Shown: positions 56,790 to 64,000 of the stretch, piece by piece | Numbering within the stretch: the stretch's first letter is position 1 | Layout: each line of letters begins with the position of its first letter | DNA from: UBA10649 sp963700745 | GTDB lineage: Bacteria; Actinomycetota; Actinomycetes; S36-B12 | Length of the DNA: 64,000 bases | Direction of reading: 5' to 3' | Assembly: GCA_963700745.1 (NCBI GenBank) | Contig: CAVOYT010000013.1 | Span: 496,001-560,000 of the forward strand | Program-made: the position numbers and the translations under genes | Notes under the pieces: model-generated | Told to the model about the DNA's origin: nothing | The model's input: only the letters and a program-made list of their open reading frames with translations | The model's database searches: none

Positions 56790-57296
56790 GTCACCGCGTC
56801 GAGCCCGAGCAGGAAGACGAAGCGGAACTTGCCGATCTGCACCTCGTCGCCACCGTTGAGGTGCTGGTCCTCCACGCGCACGCGGTTCACGTACGTTCCG
56901 TTGAGGCTCCCGACGTCCCGGACGCTCCACCCCTCGGCTCCGTGCCGGAACTCGGCGTGGTGCCGGCTCACCGTGACGTCGTCGAGGAAGATCGCGGCCT
57001 CGGGCGCCCGTCCCACGGTCTGAACCGCCCGCCGACTCCTCCAGGATGAACTCCTGGCCCTCCCCGGGCCCGCGATGGACCACGAGCAGGGCGCTTCCCG
57101 AGGGCAATTCGTACTGGCGGCCGGAGCCAACCGGGCTCATCGCACCGGAGCCGGTTCCAGGGCCTGAGGCGATGATGGACGTGATCGAGCCGGTGTGCTC
57201 GATGCTGTCGAAGGCCTCGGCCGACAGCGGCACTCCGCACGCCCCGCAGAACCGGTCGTCGGCGGCGCTCACGTGCCCGCAGCTGGGACATTTCAT
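56786..57296 (-). CDS. garA: FHA-domain protein GarA-like with N-terminal zinc ribbon (frameshifted)
   Basis: Signalling protein of about 170 residues. ATG at 57296 begins with a zinc ribbon (MKCPSCGHVSAADDRFCGACG, two CxxC pairs) that is not present in M. tuberculosis GarA, then a linker with a Thr-containing segment (IEHTGSITSII). A frame change near 57022 leads to the FHA domain: TVGRAPEAAIFLDDVTVSRHH, FRHGAEGWSVRDVGSLNGTY, ending FRFVFLLGLDAVT. GarA binds and regulates enzymes of 2-oxoglutarate metabolism and is phosphorylated by Ser/Thr kinases. Position equals Rv1827. Confidence 0.85.
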
Positions 57297-57309
57297 GCTC
57301 GCAGTGCCC

Positions 57310-57693
57310 TTAGCCCTTCTCCACCATCGCCCGGTAGTCGGCCGCGCTGAGCAGGCCGTCCATCGCGCTCGGGTCGGATGGCCGTATCTCGACCATCCAG
57401 CCGGATCCGTACGGGTCGCTGTTCACGGCCTCCGGGGCAGTGTCAAGGGTCTCGTTTCGCGCGACGACGTCGCCCGCCACCGGCGCATACAGGTCACTCA
57501 CGCTCTTGGTGGACTCCACCTCGCCGCACGCGTCTCCTGCCGAGAGCGTGTCCCCGACGGCGGGCAGTGATACGTAGACGATGTCGCCGAGAGCGTCCTG
57601 GGCGTAGTCGGTGATACCGAACACGACCGAGCCGCCGTCCGTGCTGCGCACCCATTCGTGCTCGGCGGTGTAGCGCAGCTCTTCGGGATACAT
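57310..57693 (-). CDS. gcvH: glycine cleavage system H protein
   Basis: Lipoyl carrier of 127 residues that shuttles the aminomethyl group between P, T and L proteins. The N-terminus is MYPEELRYTAEHEWVRSTDG, and the lipoyl lysine sits in VESTKSVSDLYAPVAG. Other motifs are GITDYAQDALGDIVYVSLP and GSGWMVEIRPSDPS. ATG at 57693 has a strong AGGAGGTCGG. It is the first gene of the string gcvH-garA-ftsR-bfn, on the same strand as gcvP. Confidence 0.96.
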   Translation of the reverse strand: MYPEELRYTAEHEWVRSTDGGSVVFGITDYAQDALGDIVYVSLPAVGDTLSAGDACGEVESTKSVSDLYAPVAGDVVARNETLDTAPEAVNSDPYGSGWMVEIRPSDPSAMDGLLSAADYRAMVEKG

Positions 57694-57701
57694 CCGACCT
57701 C

Positions 57702-58470
57702 CTAGTTCGTCGTCTCGGGAACTGTAACGGAGATGCTCAGCGACTGAGCGCTCGAAGCGGCAAAATCGGCTCCCCGGGTCCGGACCGAGTCCGCCAGCCC
57801 GCCGGGAATGCTCAGGGCCGCCGTCATCGTGTCGGGATCGCCGATCGCCAGGATCCGGATCGGCCCGCTGATCGCCGTGCCATCGACCACGACGCCGTTG
57901 TCACTGTCCGCGAACCATGAGTCGACGACAATCCGCGCCTCCCCCACCTGGAGGGCCTCCGCGCCGGCATCGCGAAGCTCCTGGACGGCGTCGAGCACGA
58001 CGGCGGCGTCGACGCTCCCCTCGGGATCGGTGATGACGATGCTCACTCCCGGCCCGCTCACGGGCGTCGTCCCGGTGAGGACCTGAAGGGCCTCCAGCCG
58101 TCGTTGCGACTCGGCGATCGCCTCGACCGTCGAGCCGGACTCAAGATCGCGCTGCAGGGCCGTCAGTCGGGTCGACTCCGCATCGAGCCGGTCCTGGCGG
58201 GCGCCGAGATCGTCCAGGATCTGCACGAGATCCTCGGTCCGCGCGGTGCGCCACGGCTCCTCCTCCGCCGGTCGGACCAGGGCGAGGGTCACCAGCAGCC
58301 CGAGGATGACGAAGAGGAGCCCGATCACCAGATGGGGTCGGCTGGGCCGGAACGCCAGCTGGGACAGCAGTGCCGTCGCCGGGTGAGCGCTCGTCGGGCT
58401 GCTCGGCCCCCTCGTCACTCTCGTCCGCCCGGGCGGGAACCTCAGCGTGCTCACGGTCGTGTGCGTTCAT
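57702..58470 (-). CDS. DUF881 family membrane protein (frameshifted)
   Basis: Membrane-anchored extracytoplasmic protein of about 256 residues. ATG at 58470 starts an acidic N-terminus (MNAHDREHAEVPARADESDE). A frame change near 58388 leads to RPSRPHLVIGLLFVILGLLV (membrane helix), a coiled coil (LVQILDDLGARQDRLDAEST) and the DUF881 domain: TPVSGPGVSIVITDPEGSVD, LRDAGAEALQVGEARIVVDS. Role unknown; together with sbp and the next DUF881 gene it occupies the positions Rv1823-Rv1825. Confidence 0.83.
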
Positions 58471-58474
58471 CGCC

Positions 58475-58808
58475 TCACGCCCGGAACAGGATGCGACGGA
58501 TGGCGGCGGCGTTGGCGAAGATCCGCATGGCCAGGACGACGACGACGCCGGTGGAGATCTGCGCCCCCACGCCCGAGTTGGTCGCCCAGGAAGACGAGGA
58601 AGGCGGCGATCAGGACGTTCGACAGGAAGCTGACGACGAAGATCCGGTCGTCGAAGCGCTTCTCCATCAGCGCCCGGAAGCCGCCGAAGACGGCGTCGAG
58701 TGCCGCGATGATGGCGATCGGGAGGTAGGCCTCGGCCCACATGGGCACGACGGGATGCCAGAGGATGCCGACCGCGATGCCCACGAGCAGCCCGATGATC
58801 GCGATCAC
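58475..58808 (-). CDS. sbp: small basic membrane protein Sbp (DUF1290, frameshifted)
   Basis: Integral membrane protein of about 111 residues of the DUF1290/Sbp family, with three helices. ATG at 58808: MIAIIGLLVGIAVGILWHPV, then IIAALDAVFGGFRALMEKRFDD, SFLSNVLIAAFLVFLGDQLG. A frame change near 58575 is needed to continue to VGAQISTGVVVVLAMRIFAN and RRILFRA, stop at 58475. sbp genes lie next to division genes in Bacillus; in actinobacteria it is between two DUF881 genes. Function not known. Confidence 0.83.
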
Positions 58809-59618
58809 TGGCTGACCCCTCCGTTTCCTGTCGTGGCGAAGCGGGGGTACCGCAACTCCCCCGCCGGCAACGCTACGTCACCGGTGCCGATCTCGGTTAC
58901 CAGCCCGTAGTCGTCGGACAGGCCCGAGAGCAGGACCTGCAGGGCCGAGTCCGCGTCGCCCGACGTGGTGGTGCCGATCGCCGACACCTCGTACGGAGGC
59001 GAGAGCGGCTGATAGTTGACGAGAATCGCGTCCCCGGCACTCCTGATGGCCGAAGCCGACGTGAGCCGTTGCTCGTTGATCGCGATCCCGACCGCACCCA
59101 TCTGCCACAGGACGTTGGCGATGTCCTGCAGGTCGCGGTCCAGCACGCGGTTGAGGGATCCTTCCGCGGCATCGGGGGCGTCTCCGATCGTGACCACCAG
59201 CCCGGGTCCCGTGAGGGGGGTCGTTGCGGCCAGCTCAGACAGTGCCAGCACGCGTTGCGCCACATCCTCCGCCGCCCTCGAGTCGAGCAGCTGGGACTGC
59301 AGGGCGGCCACCGCGGCGGACTGCTCGCCGACCTGAGCCTGGCTCTGGTCCAGACTCTGGGACAGCGCAGCGATCCTGGTGAGCAGCGCGTCGCGCGTCT
59401 GCTGACGCACGTCGTCGGACCGGAGAGTGTTGACCAGTGCCGCGGCCAGCAGCAGGCCGATCACGCCCGCCGCAACGGCAGAGGCCCACTGTCGTCGACC
59501 GCCGCTGCGGGGCGTCTCGTGCACGGGGACCGACTCATACTCGTCCGTGATGATCCCGGCGAGGAACTGCTCGAGCAGGCCGTCCTCGGTGTCCGGCAGT
59601 TTCGTCGGCAGCGGTCAT
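58805..59618 (-). CDS. DUF881 family membrane protein (frameshifted near start)
   Basis: Second DUF881 protein, about 271 residues. ATG at 59618 overlaps the stop of the fused nucleotidyltransferase gene (ATGA); a frame change near 59598 then gives LPDTEDGLLEQFLAGIITDE, followed by RQWASAVAAGVIGLLLAAAL (membrane helix), a coiled coil (RIAALSQSLDQSQAQVGEQ), and the DUF881 domain ATTPLTGPGLVVTIGDAPDA with VGIAINEQRLTSASAIRSAG. It ends TTGNGGVSQ and overlaps sbp by 4 bases. Position equals Rv1823/Rv1825. Confidence 0.83.
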
Positions 59619-62110
59619 GTGGCGGCTTCCACGACGGACTGCCAGCGGTCGATGAGCCGCTGGGCCGCCGTGACGTCGGATGCCTCGGAGTACAGCGTGA
59701 GGCAGGCCTGGTCGTCCTCGGGGAGGACGAGGCACCAGCTGCCGTCGGACTCGACGACCCGGATCCCGTCCAGGGTGTCGACCTGGGCCCCCTCCGCGTG
59801 TCGGCGGACTGCTCGCATCGCCGCTGCTCGACGGTGCCACGGGACGGTGACCTGCCGCGACAGGACCGACGTCGCCGGGATGCGCGCATTCAGCTGGCTC
59901 AGGCTCAGGTCCGTGTCCGCCATCATGGCGAGCAGCATCATCAGGGCCGAGATGGCATCGGGGCCGGGCCCGAGGGCCGGCAGCGAGAACCGCCCCCGCC
60001 CGTCGCCGGCCAGGATGATCGCGGGGTCGGTGGCCGCTTCCGCGAGGGCAGCGAAGCCCGCGCCGATCCGCCGGACGGCGGTGCCGTGATAGGCAGCCAC
60101 CTCCTCCGCCAGTCGACTTGTCGTCACCGGCACGGCGACCACGCCGGAGTGCTGATGGGCCGCCATCAGGTCGAGCATGATCAGCAGCATTCGTCCGTCG
60201 TCGATCACTCGACCGAGCTCGTCCACGATCCCCAGCCGCTCCCCCACCGGGCCCAGGCGTGCTCCGATGCGGGCCCCCGAGGAGACCACCAGACCGCTGA
60301 GCCGGCGAAGTGCGGCCTCGCGGTGCGGGGCCTGGTCGGCGGCCGCCTCCTCCTCCATGGACGCCCCGACCGTCAGCGCATCCAATCCCAGACGGCCCAT
60401 GATGATGGACAGGACGCCTACGGACGGACCGCCGCCTGCGTCCAGGACGATGCGCGGATGCGCTCGCCGGATCGCGTCCATGTTGATGACCGTCTCGACA
60501 TCGTTGGCGTAGTCGTCCAGGACCCGGTGCGGGGTGCGGATGTCGCCGATGTCGGACGGAAGTGGCCGACGGAACTCCTTGCGCGTGAAGATCCGCTCGA
60601 TCGCCTCCCGTTGGATGCTGCTGATCTCGGCGCCATGGGAGTTCAGGAACAGCACGTCGATGCTGTCCGGTCGGCCAGGTGTCGTCTTCAGGATCACGCC
60701 GCCGTCGGAATACCGTGCCGTGTCGTTGCGCACGAGGGCGGTGGTGACGGAGCGCAGGTCGCGGAGGTTGACGCCCGCGGCAGTGAGCGCACCGGCGAGG
60801 GCACGGTTCAGCGCCCGGGCCGCTCGGGAATGGTCCCGGCCCACGCTGACCGTCGCGCCCTTCGGCAGGGTGGTGGCGAAGGCCGAAGCGAGACGGACGA
60901 TCCGCTCGGGGGTCATGTCGACGTTGACGATGCCCCGCACCCCGCTGTCGCTGAAGACCTGCCGCTGCGAAGGCGACTCCCACACGACTGACTCGTCGAC
61001 GACCGTCCCCTCGTCGATCGTCTTCCCCGGGTAGATCATGACGTCGGTGCCGATGACGGCCCCGTCCATGATGGTGCAGCCGTCGGCGATGACGGAGCCG
61101 TTGAGGACCCGAGCGCCGTGCCGGACCTCCGTGGCTCGGCCCACGATCGCTCCGCGCAGTTCGGCGTCGTTGCCGATGAAGACGTTCGGGTGGAGGACAC
61201 AGTGCTCGACGACGGCCCGGGAGCGGATGAGGGCGTTCGTGCCGACGACCGTGTACGGCCCGATCACGGCGTCGGACTCGATCTTCGCGAACGGCCCGAT
61301 GTACACGGGCGGCCGCACGTCCGCTTCCGGCGACAGCTCGGCACCTGTCGCCACCAGCACGCCGGGAGCCACCTCGAACGCCTCGACCTGGCTGTGGACC
61401 CGCCCGTCGAGGACGTCGCGCTGTGCGCGCCGGTAGCTGTCGAAGGTGCCGACGTCCTCCCAGTAGCCGTCCATGGCGTGCCCGTACACGCGTGCGCCCC
61501 TGGCGCAGCAGCGCCGGGATGACGTCATGCGCCCAGTCGCTCGGCTCGTCCGCCGGCACTGCGCTCCAGGACCCGGGGACTGACGATGTACACCCCGGTG
61601 TTGACGGTGTCGTCCGACACCTCGCCCCAGGTCGGCTTCTCGACGATGCCGGGACTCGGCCGTCGTCGTCGATGGACACGACGCCGTAGTTGCGCGGATC
61701 CGCCCGACGGGCGAGCGCGATCGTCAGATCCGCGTCCACGGCTTCGGTGCCGCGCTGAGCAGGTCCCCGAGATCGATGTCGGTCAGGCAGTCGCCCGAGA
61801 TCACCAGGATGTCCTCGTCCTCAAGCCAGGTCTGGGCGTAGCGGACGCTGCCGGCGGTGCCGAGGGGACGCGGCTCGGTGAGGAATCGCAGCTTGACGTC
61901 GTTGACGTGATCGGGGCTGAAGTACTTCAGGACGACACTCGCCTGATGCTGGAGGGTGACGACGCACCGGTCCACGCCGTGCTCTCCGAGCAGCCGCACG
62001 ACGCGCGCCAGCATCGGCTCCCCCACGATCGGCAGGAGCGCCTTGGGGACGGCCGTCGTGAGCGGCCGCAGGCGAGTCCCCGCGCCTCCCGCCATCACCA
62101 CAGCCTGCAT
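59615..62110 (-). CDS. sugar-1-phosphate nucleotidyltransferase fused to a phosphomannomutase-like domain (frameshifted)
   Basis: Fused protein of about 830 residues. N-terminal nucleotidyltransferase from ATG 62110: QAVVMAGGAGTRLRPLTTAV, PKALLPIVGEPML, VISGDCLTDIDLG; then a left-handed beta-helix (EVAPGVLVATGAELSPEADV, PPVYIGPFAKIESDAVIGPY). The C-terminal half resembles phosphohexomutases (VSVGRDHSRAARALNRALAG), but the phosphoserine loop TASHNP is replaced by KTTPGRPDSIDVLF, and the DGDxDR metal loop is GDGRGR. About four frame changes lie between 61500 and 61740. It may make GDP-mannose or another NDP-sugar, while the mutase half may be regulatory. Coupled to DUF881 and pgsA-like genes. 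Confidence 0.78.
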
Positions 62111-62112
62111 CG

Positions 62113-62702
62113 CTACCCCGTCGTCACGCCGGCGCGCGGAGTGCGAACGCCTGCTGTGCGTAGCGTATGCCCGACCACCAGTACAGGTAGGTCCCCCAGA
62201 GCGCGAAGGCCCAGCCGAAGGCGGCGGCGAGCGGTGCCGAACGTCGGCAGGTCGCCCAGCAGCAGCAGCGGGAAGCCCCAGAGCAGGCAGAAGGTGGCGG
62301 CCTTCCCGACGTACGTGACCGGCAGCGCGAGGCGTCCGGTTCGCCGGATCCGGGCAGCAGGGTCAGCAGGAACAGCTCGCGCAGCGACGAGGATGCCGAC
62401 CAGCCACCACGGGATGATCCCGCGCAGGGCCAGACCGAGCAGGGTGGCGGCGATGTAGAGCCGGTCGGCCAGCGGATCGAGGAGGATGCCCAGCTCGCTG
62501 CGCTGGTTCAGGGCTCGGGCGAGCGCACCGTCGACCCAGTCGGAGGCGCCCGCCACCGCCAGCAGGACGAAGGCCCAGCACGTCGGCCTGCTCGACCAGG
62601 ACCAGCCAGAGGAAGACCGGCACGCCCAGCAGCCGGGCGAAGCTGATGCAGGTTCGGGATCGTCAGGATCCGAGTGGACGGTGGCGACTCAGGGGTCGTC
62701 AC
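62113..62702 (-). CDS. CDP-alcohol phosphatidyltransferase, PgsA-like (frameshifted)
   Basis: Phospholipid-synthesis membrane enzyme of about 196 residues. GTG at 62702 overlaps the stop of the neighbouring gene (GTGA). The frame begins STRILTIPNL, then with frame changes near 62640, 62580, 62360 and 62230 continues as VPVFLWLVLVEQADV, and the family signature SDWVDGALARALNQRSELGI, followed by LLDPLADRLY (D-x2-D-G-x2-A-R-x8-G-x3-D-x3-D). Helices follow (YVGKAATFCLLWGFPLLLLG). Position equals Rv1822 (pgsA2). The alcohol substrate cannot be told from sequence. Confidence 0.8.
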
Positions 62703-63687
62703 CGGGACCTGCCTTCGATTCCGGCTCGCGGGCTCCGGCTCTGCGACCTCTCGGCTCGGCGGGCTCCGCGGGCTCTGCGGCTCTGCGGGCTCCGGCTGCG
62801 GCTCTGCGGGCTCCGGCTCCGCGAGCTCCGGCTCCGCGGCTCCGGCTCGCGGCCTCGGGCTCCGGCTCCGCGGGCTCGGCCGCGCTCTGCGGCTCCGGCT
62901 CCGGTCTGCGGGCACTCCGGCTCGCGCCCGGGCTCCGGCTCGACGACCTCTGCGGGCTCCGGCTCCGCGACTCGGCCACCTCCGGCTCGACGACCGCGAC
63001 CGTCGTGGCCGCCACGGCCGCCCCCTCGTGGCGTCCCACCCGCCGCCGCGAGCGCAGGGCGAGGACCAGGACGAGCAGCCCGAGGATCAGGAGCACCCCC
63101 GCGGCGATCGGCAGGCCCAGGATCCACGTCGCTGGCATCGGCGACCGTGAAGTCGATCGTCAGGCGCAACGGTCCGGTGGGAAGCCCGGCCGGGTGCATG
63201 ATGACCAGGTCAGCGGACGCGTCGGCAGGCACCGAGATCGACGCGGGCCGGCCGACCGACTCCGCCAGCCAGAAGGTCTGGTCCCGCGGCAGGGCCGGCG
63301 GGCGAACCCCGGGCACCTCGCGCACCAGCCAGTCTGCGTCCTCGCGGAAGGCGACGAGTAGGGAGTGCCCTTCAGGTAGGCATCCACCTCCGCAGTCGTT
63401 TCCGGCGCCGAGGAACAGGGTGTCGGATCGGGTCGCCGCGCTCCGCGGTCTGGGCGGACAGTCGGAAGTCGCCCAGCACGTCGAGGTACGGGATCCCCGC
63501 ATCGAACCGGTCGACGTCGATGATGGTGGCAGAGGCGTCGATCGCCCGGGGTGATGGTCCCCGCCTCGAGGCGGAGCGGCTGGCCCGAGCCGAAGGTGGC
63601 CTGCCCCCAGACCGCCAGCGTCCCGACGATGCCGGCAGCAACGATGAGCAGGCCGGCGACGATGCCGAGCACGATCCGCCTGAGCAC
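62699..63687 (-). CDS. envelope protein with E/P-rich tail (frameshifted), unknown function
   Basis: Unrecognised membrane protein of about 320 residues. GTG at 63687: MLRRIVLGIVAGLLIVAAGI (membrane anchor), then an extracytoplasmic domain SATIIDVDRFDAGIPYLDVL and DADWLVREVPGVRPPALPRD (conserved-looking), a second helix WILGLPIAAGVLLILGLLVL near 63090, and a long cytoplasmic Glu/Pro/Ala-rich tail (AEPEPAE repeats), bases about 62710-62990. At least four frame changes, near 63545, 63430, 63365 and 63130. Its promoter region has two near-identical palindromes. It overlaps the PgsA-like gene by 4 bases. Tail repeats can vary and may raise assembly errors. Confidence 0.65.
62715..62995. repeat. 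degenerate GC-rich repeat coding for an E/P/A-rich tail
   Basis: Repeated short units of the type GGCTCCGGCTC/GCGGGCTC, irregular in spacing, over about 280 bases. On the minus strand they code for AEPEPAE-like runs. Such a repeat is hard to assemble and the frame is lost several times in it. Confidence 0.6.
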
Positions 63688-63704
63688 GTGCCTCCCTTTC
63701 CGAC

Positions 63705-63750
63705 GATGGTGGTACCCACCACGGTTGGCGTGATGGTGGTTCCCACCACG
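63705..63750. promoter_or_regulatory. two tandem palindromic operators
   Basis: GATGGTGGTACCCACCACG at 63705-63723 and GATGGTGGTTCCCACCACG at 63732-63750 differ at one base and are 27 bases apart. Each contains TGGTGG-N3-CCACCA, an inverted repeat. They lie 18-63 bases before the start of the 63687 gene, in the gap to the TauE gene. They look like paired binding sites for a dimeric regulator. Confidence 0.6.
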
Positions 63751-63769
63751 CTACTGTGAGCGACCGCCG

Positions 63770-64000
63770 CTAGCGACCAAGCAGGAGGTACAGCGTGGCT
63801 CCGATCCCGATCAGGACGACCAGGCCGCGCAGGACCACCCCGGGGAGCCGTCGGGCGATGCGACCGCCGACATACCCGCCGGGGATGGATCCCACCGCGA
63901 GGGCGAGCGGCGGCCAGCCACACGACGGCGCCGCTCAGGGCGAACACCACCGCTGCCGTGACGTTGGCGGTCGCGGCGAGGATGTTCTTGGCAGCGTTGG
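63770..64000 (-). CDS. TauE/SafE family sulfite exporter, C-terminal part (frameshifted, cut by edge)
   Basis: C-terminal end of an inner-membrane permease of the TauE/SafE family. Readable are NAAKNILAATANVTAAVVFA, then after a frame change near 63908 LALAVGSIPGGYVGGRIARR and VLIGIGATLYLLLGR, the stop at 63770-63772. The GGxxGxRI-like pattern near the end is typical. Substrate is unknown (organosulfonates or sulfite in studied members). The rest of the gene lies right of the window. Confidence 0.82.

Noticed and set aside
59069..60991. Long plus-strand open frame (640 codons) opposite the nucleotidyltransferase fusion
   Set aside because: Antisense shadow of a gene with clear motifs; composition and lack of a ribosome site argue against coding.
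62715..62995. CRISPR-like or minisatellite array
   Set aside because: Units are irregular, very GC-rich and without uniform spacers; they code for a Glu/Pro/Ala tail.

Overview
The window is chromosomal DNA from a high-G+C actinobacterium (Actinomycetota). The markers are a complete Pup-proteasome locus (arc, dop, pup, prcB, prcA, pafA), the mycothiol ligase mshC, the RNA polymerase-binding protein rbpA, the PafB/PafC pair, a separate lnt/ppm1 pair and a gcvH-garA-ftsR gene string. I see no rRNA, tRNA, CRISPR array, insertion sequence or prophage. Genus cannot be fixed from the sequence alone.

Layout. 1-4.3 kb: end of a corA gene, then a histidine phosphatase, a DUF3090 protein, a kinase-like SCO1664-family protein and mshC. 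4.3-7.0 kb: gnd and pgi, divergent. 7.0-15.8 kb: PAC2 protein, alpha/beta hydrolase, metH, a broken HAD phosphatase, a methyltransferase, a RecB-like nuclease and trmI. 15.9-27.4 kb: the proteasome island, two FKBP isomerases, pafB-pafC, tatA-tatC and a diacylglycerol-kinase-like gene. 27.4-35 kb: helY, a 5'-3' exonuclease, an M24 peptidase, an acyl-CoA dehydrogenase and a YtcJ-like amidohydrolase. 35-38.3 kb: lnt, ppm1, fxsA, rbpA. 38.5-48.2 kb: a CAP-domain protein, argG, a two-RCK potassium channel with a small membrane partner, a SulP transporter facing a sulfatase, a membrane protein, a PhnB-like protein and a BtuF-like protein. 48.1-50.7 kb: feoA-feoB-feoC behind a DtxR/IdeR-like iron box. 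50.7-64 kb: a SHOCT protein, a HAD-like protein, gcvP behind a tandem glycine riboswitch, then (all on the minus strand) a MerR regulator, a bifunctional nuclease, ftsR-like, garA-like, gcvH, DUF881, sbp, DUF881, a sugar nucleotidyltransferase/mutase fusion, a pgsA-like gene, an envelope protein and the end of a TauE/SafE transporter.

Gene order follows three blocks known from Mycobacterium tuberculosis (Rv2135c-Rv2089c, Rv2053c-Rv2050 and Rv1832-Rv1822), here close together, so much of the window is an old actinobacterial core. The accessory part is mainly 38.5-48 kb.

Two features cut across the window. First, at least 14 operon-head genes carry a TANNNT hexamer 6-7 bases before an ATG or GTG start, the signature of leaderless transcription; this also helps to fix starts. 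Second, about 20 genes, many normally essential, are split by single-base frame changes, most densely at 12.4-15.4 kb and 51-64 kb. This looks like residual indel error in the assembly more than gene decay, so frameshifted genes are given with full-length coordinates and the approximate break points.
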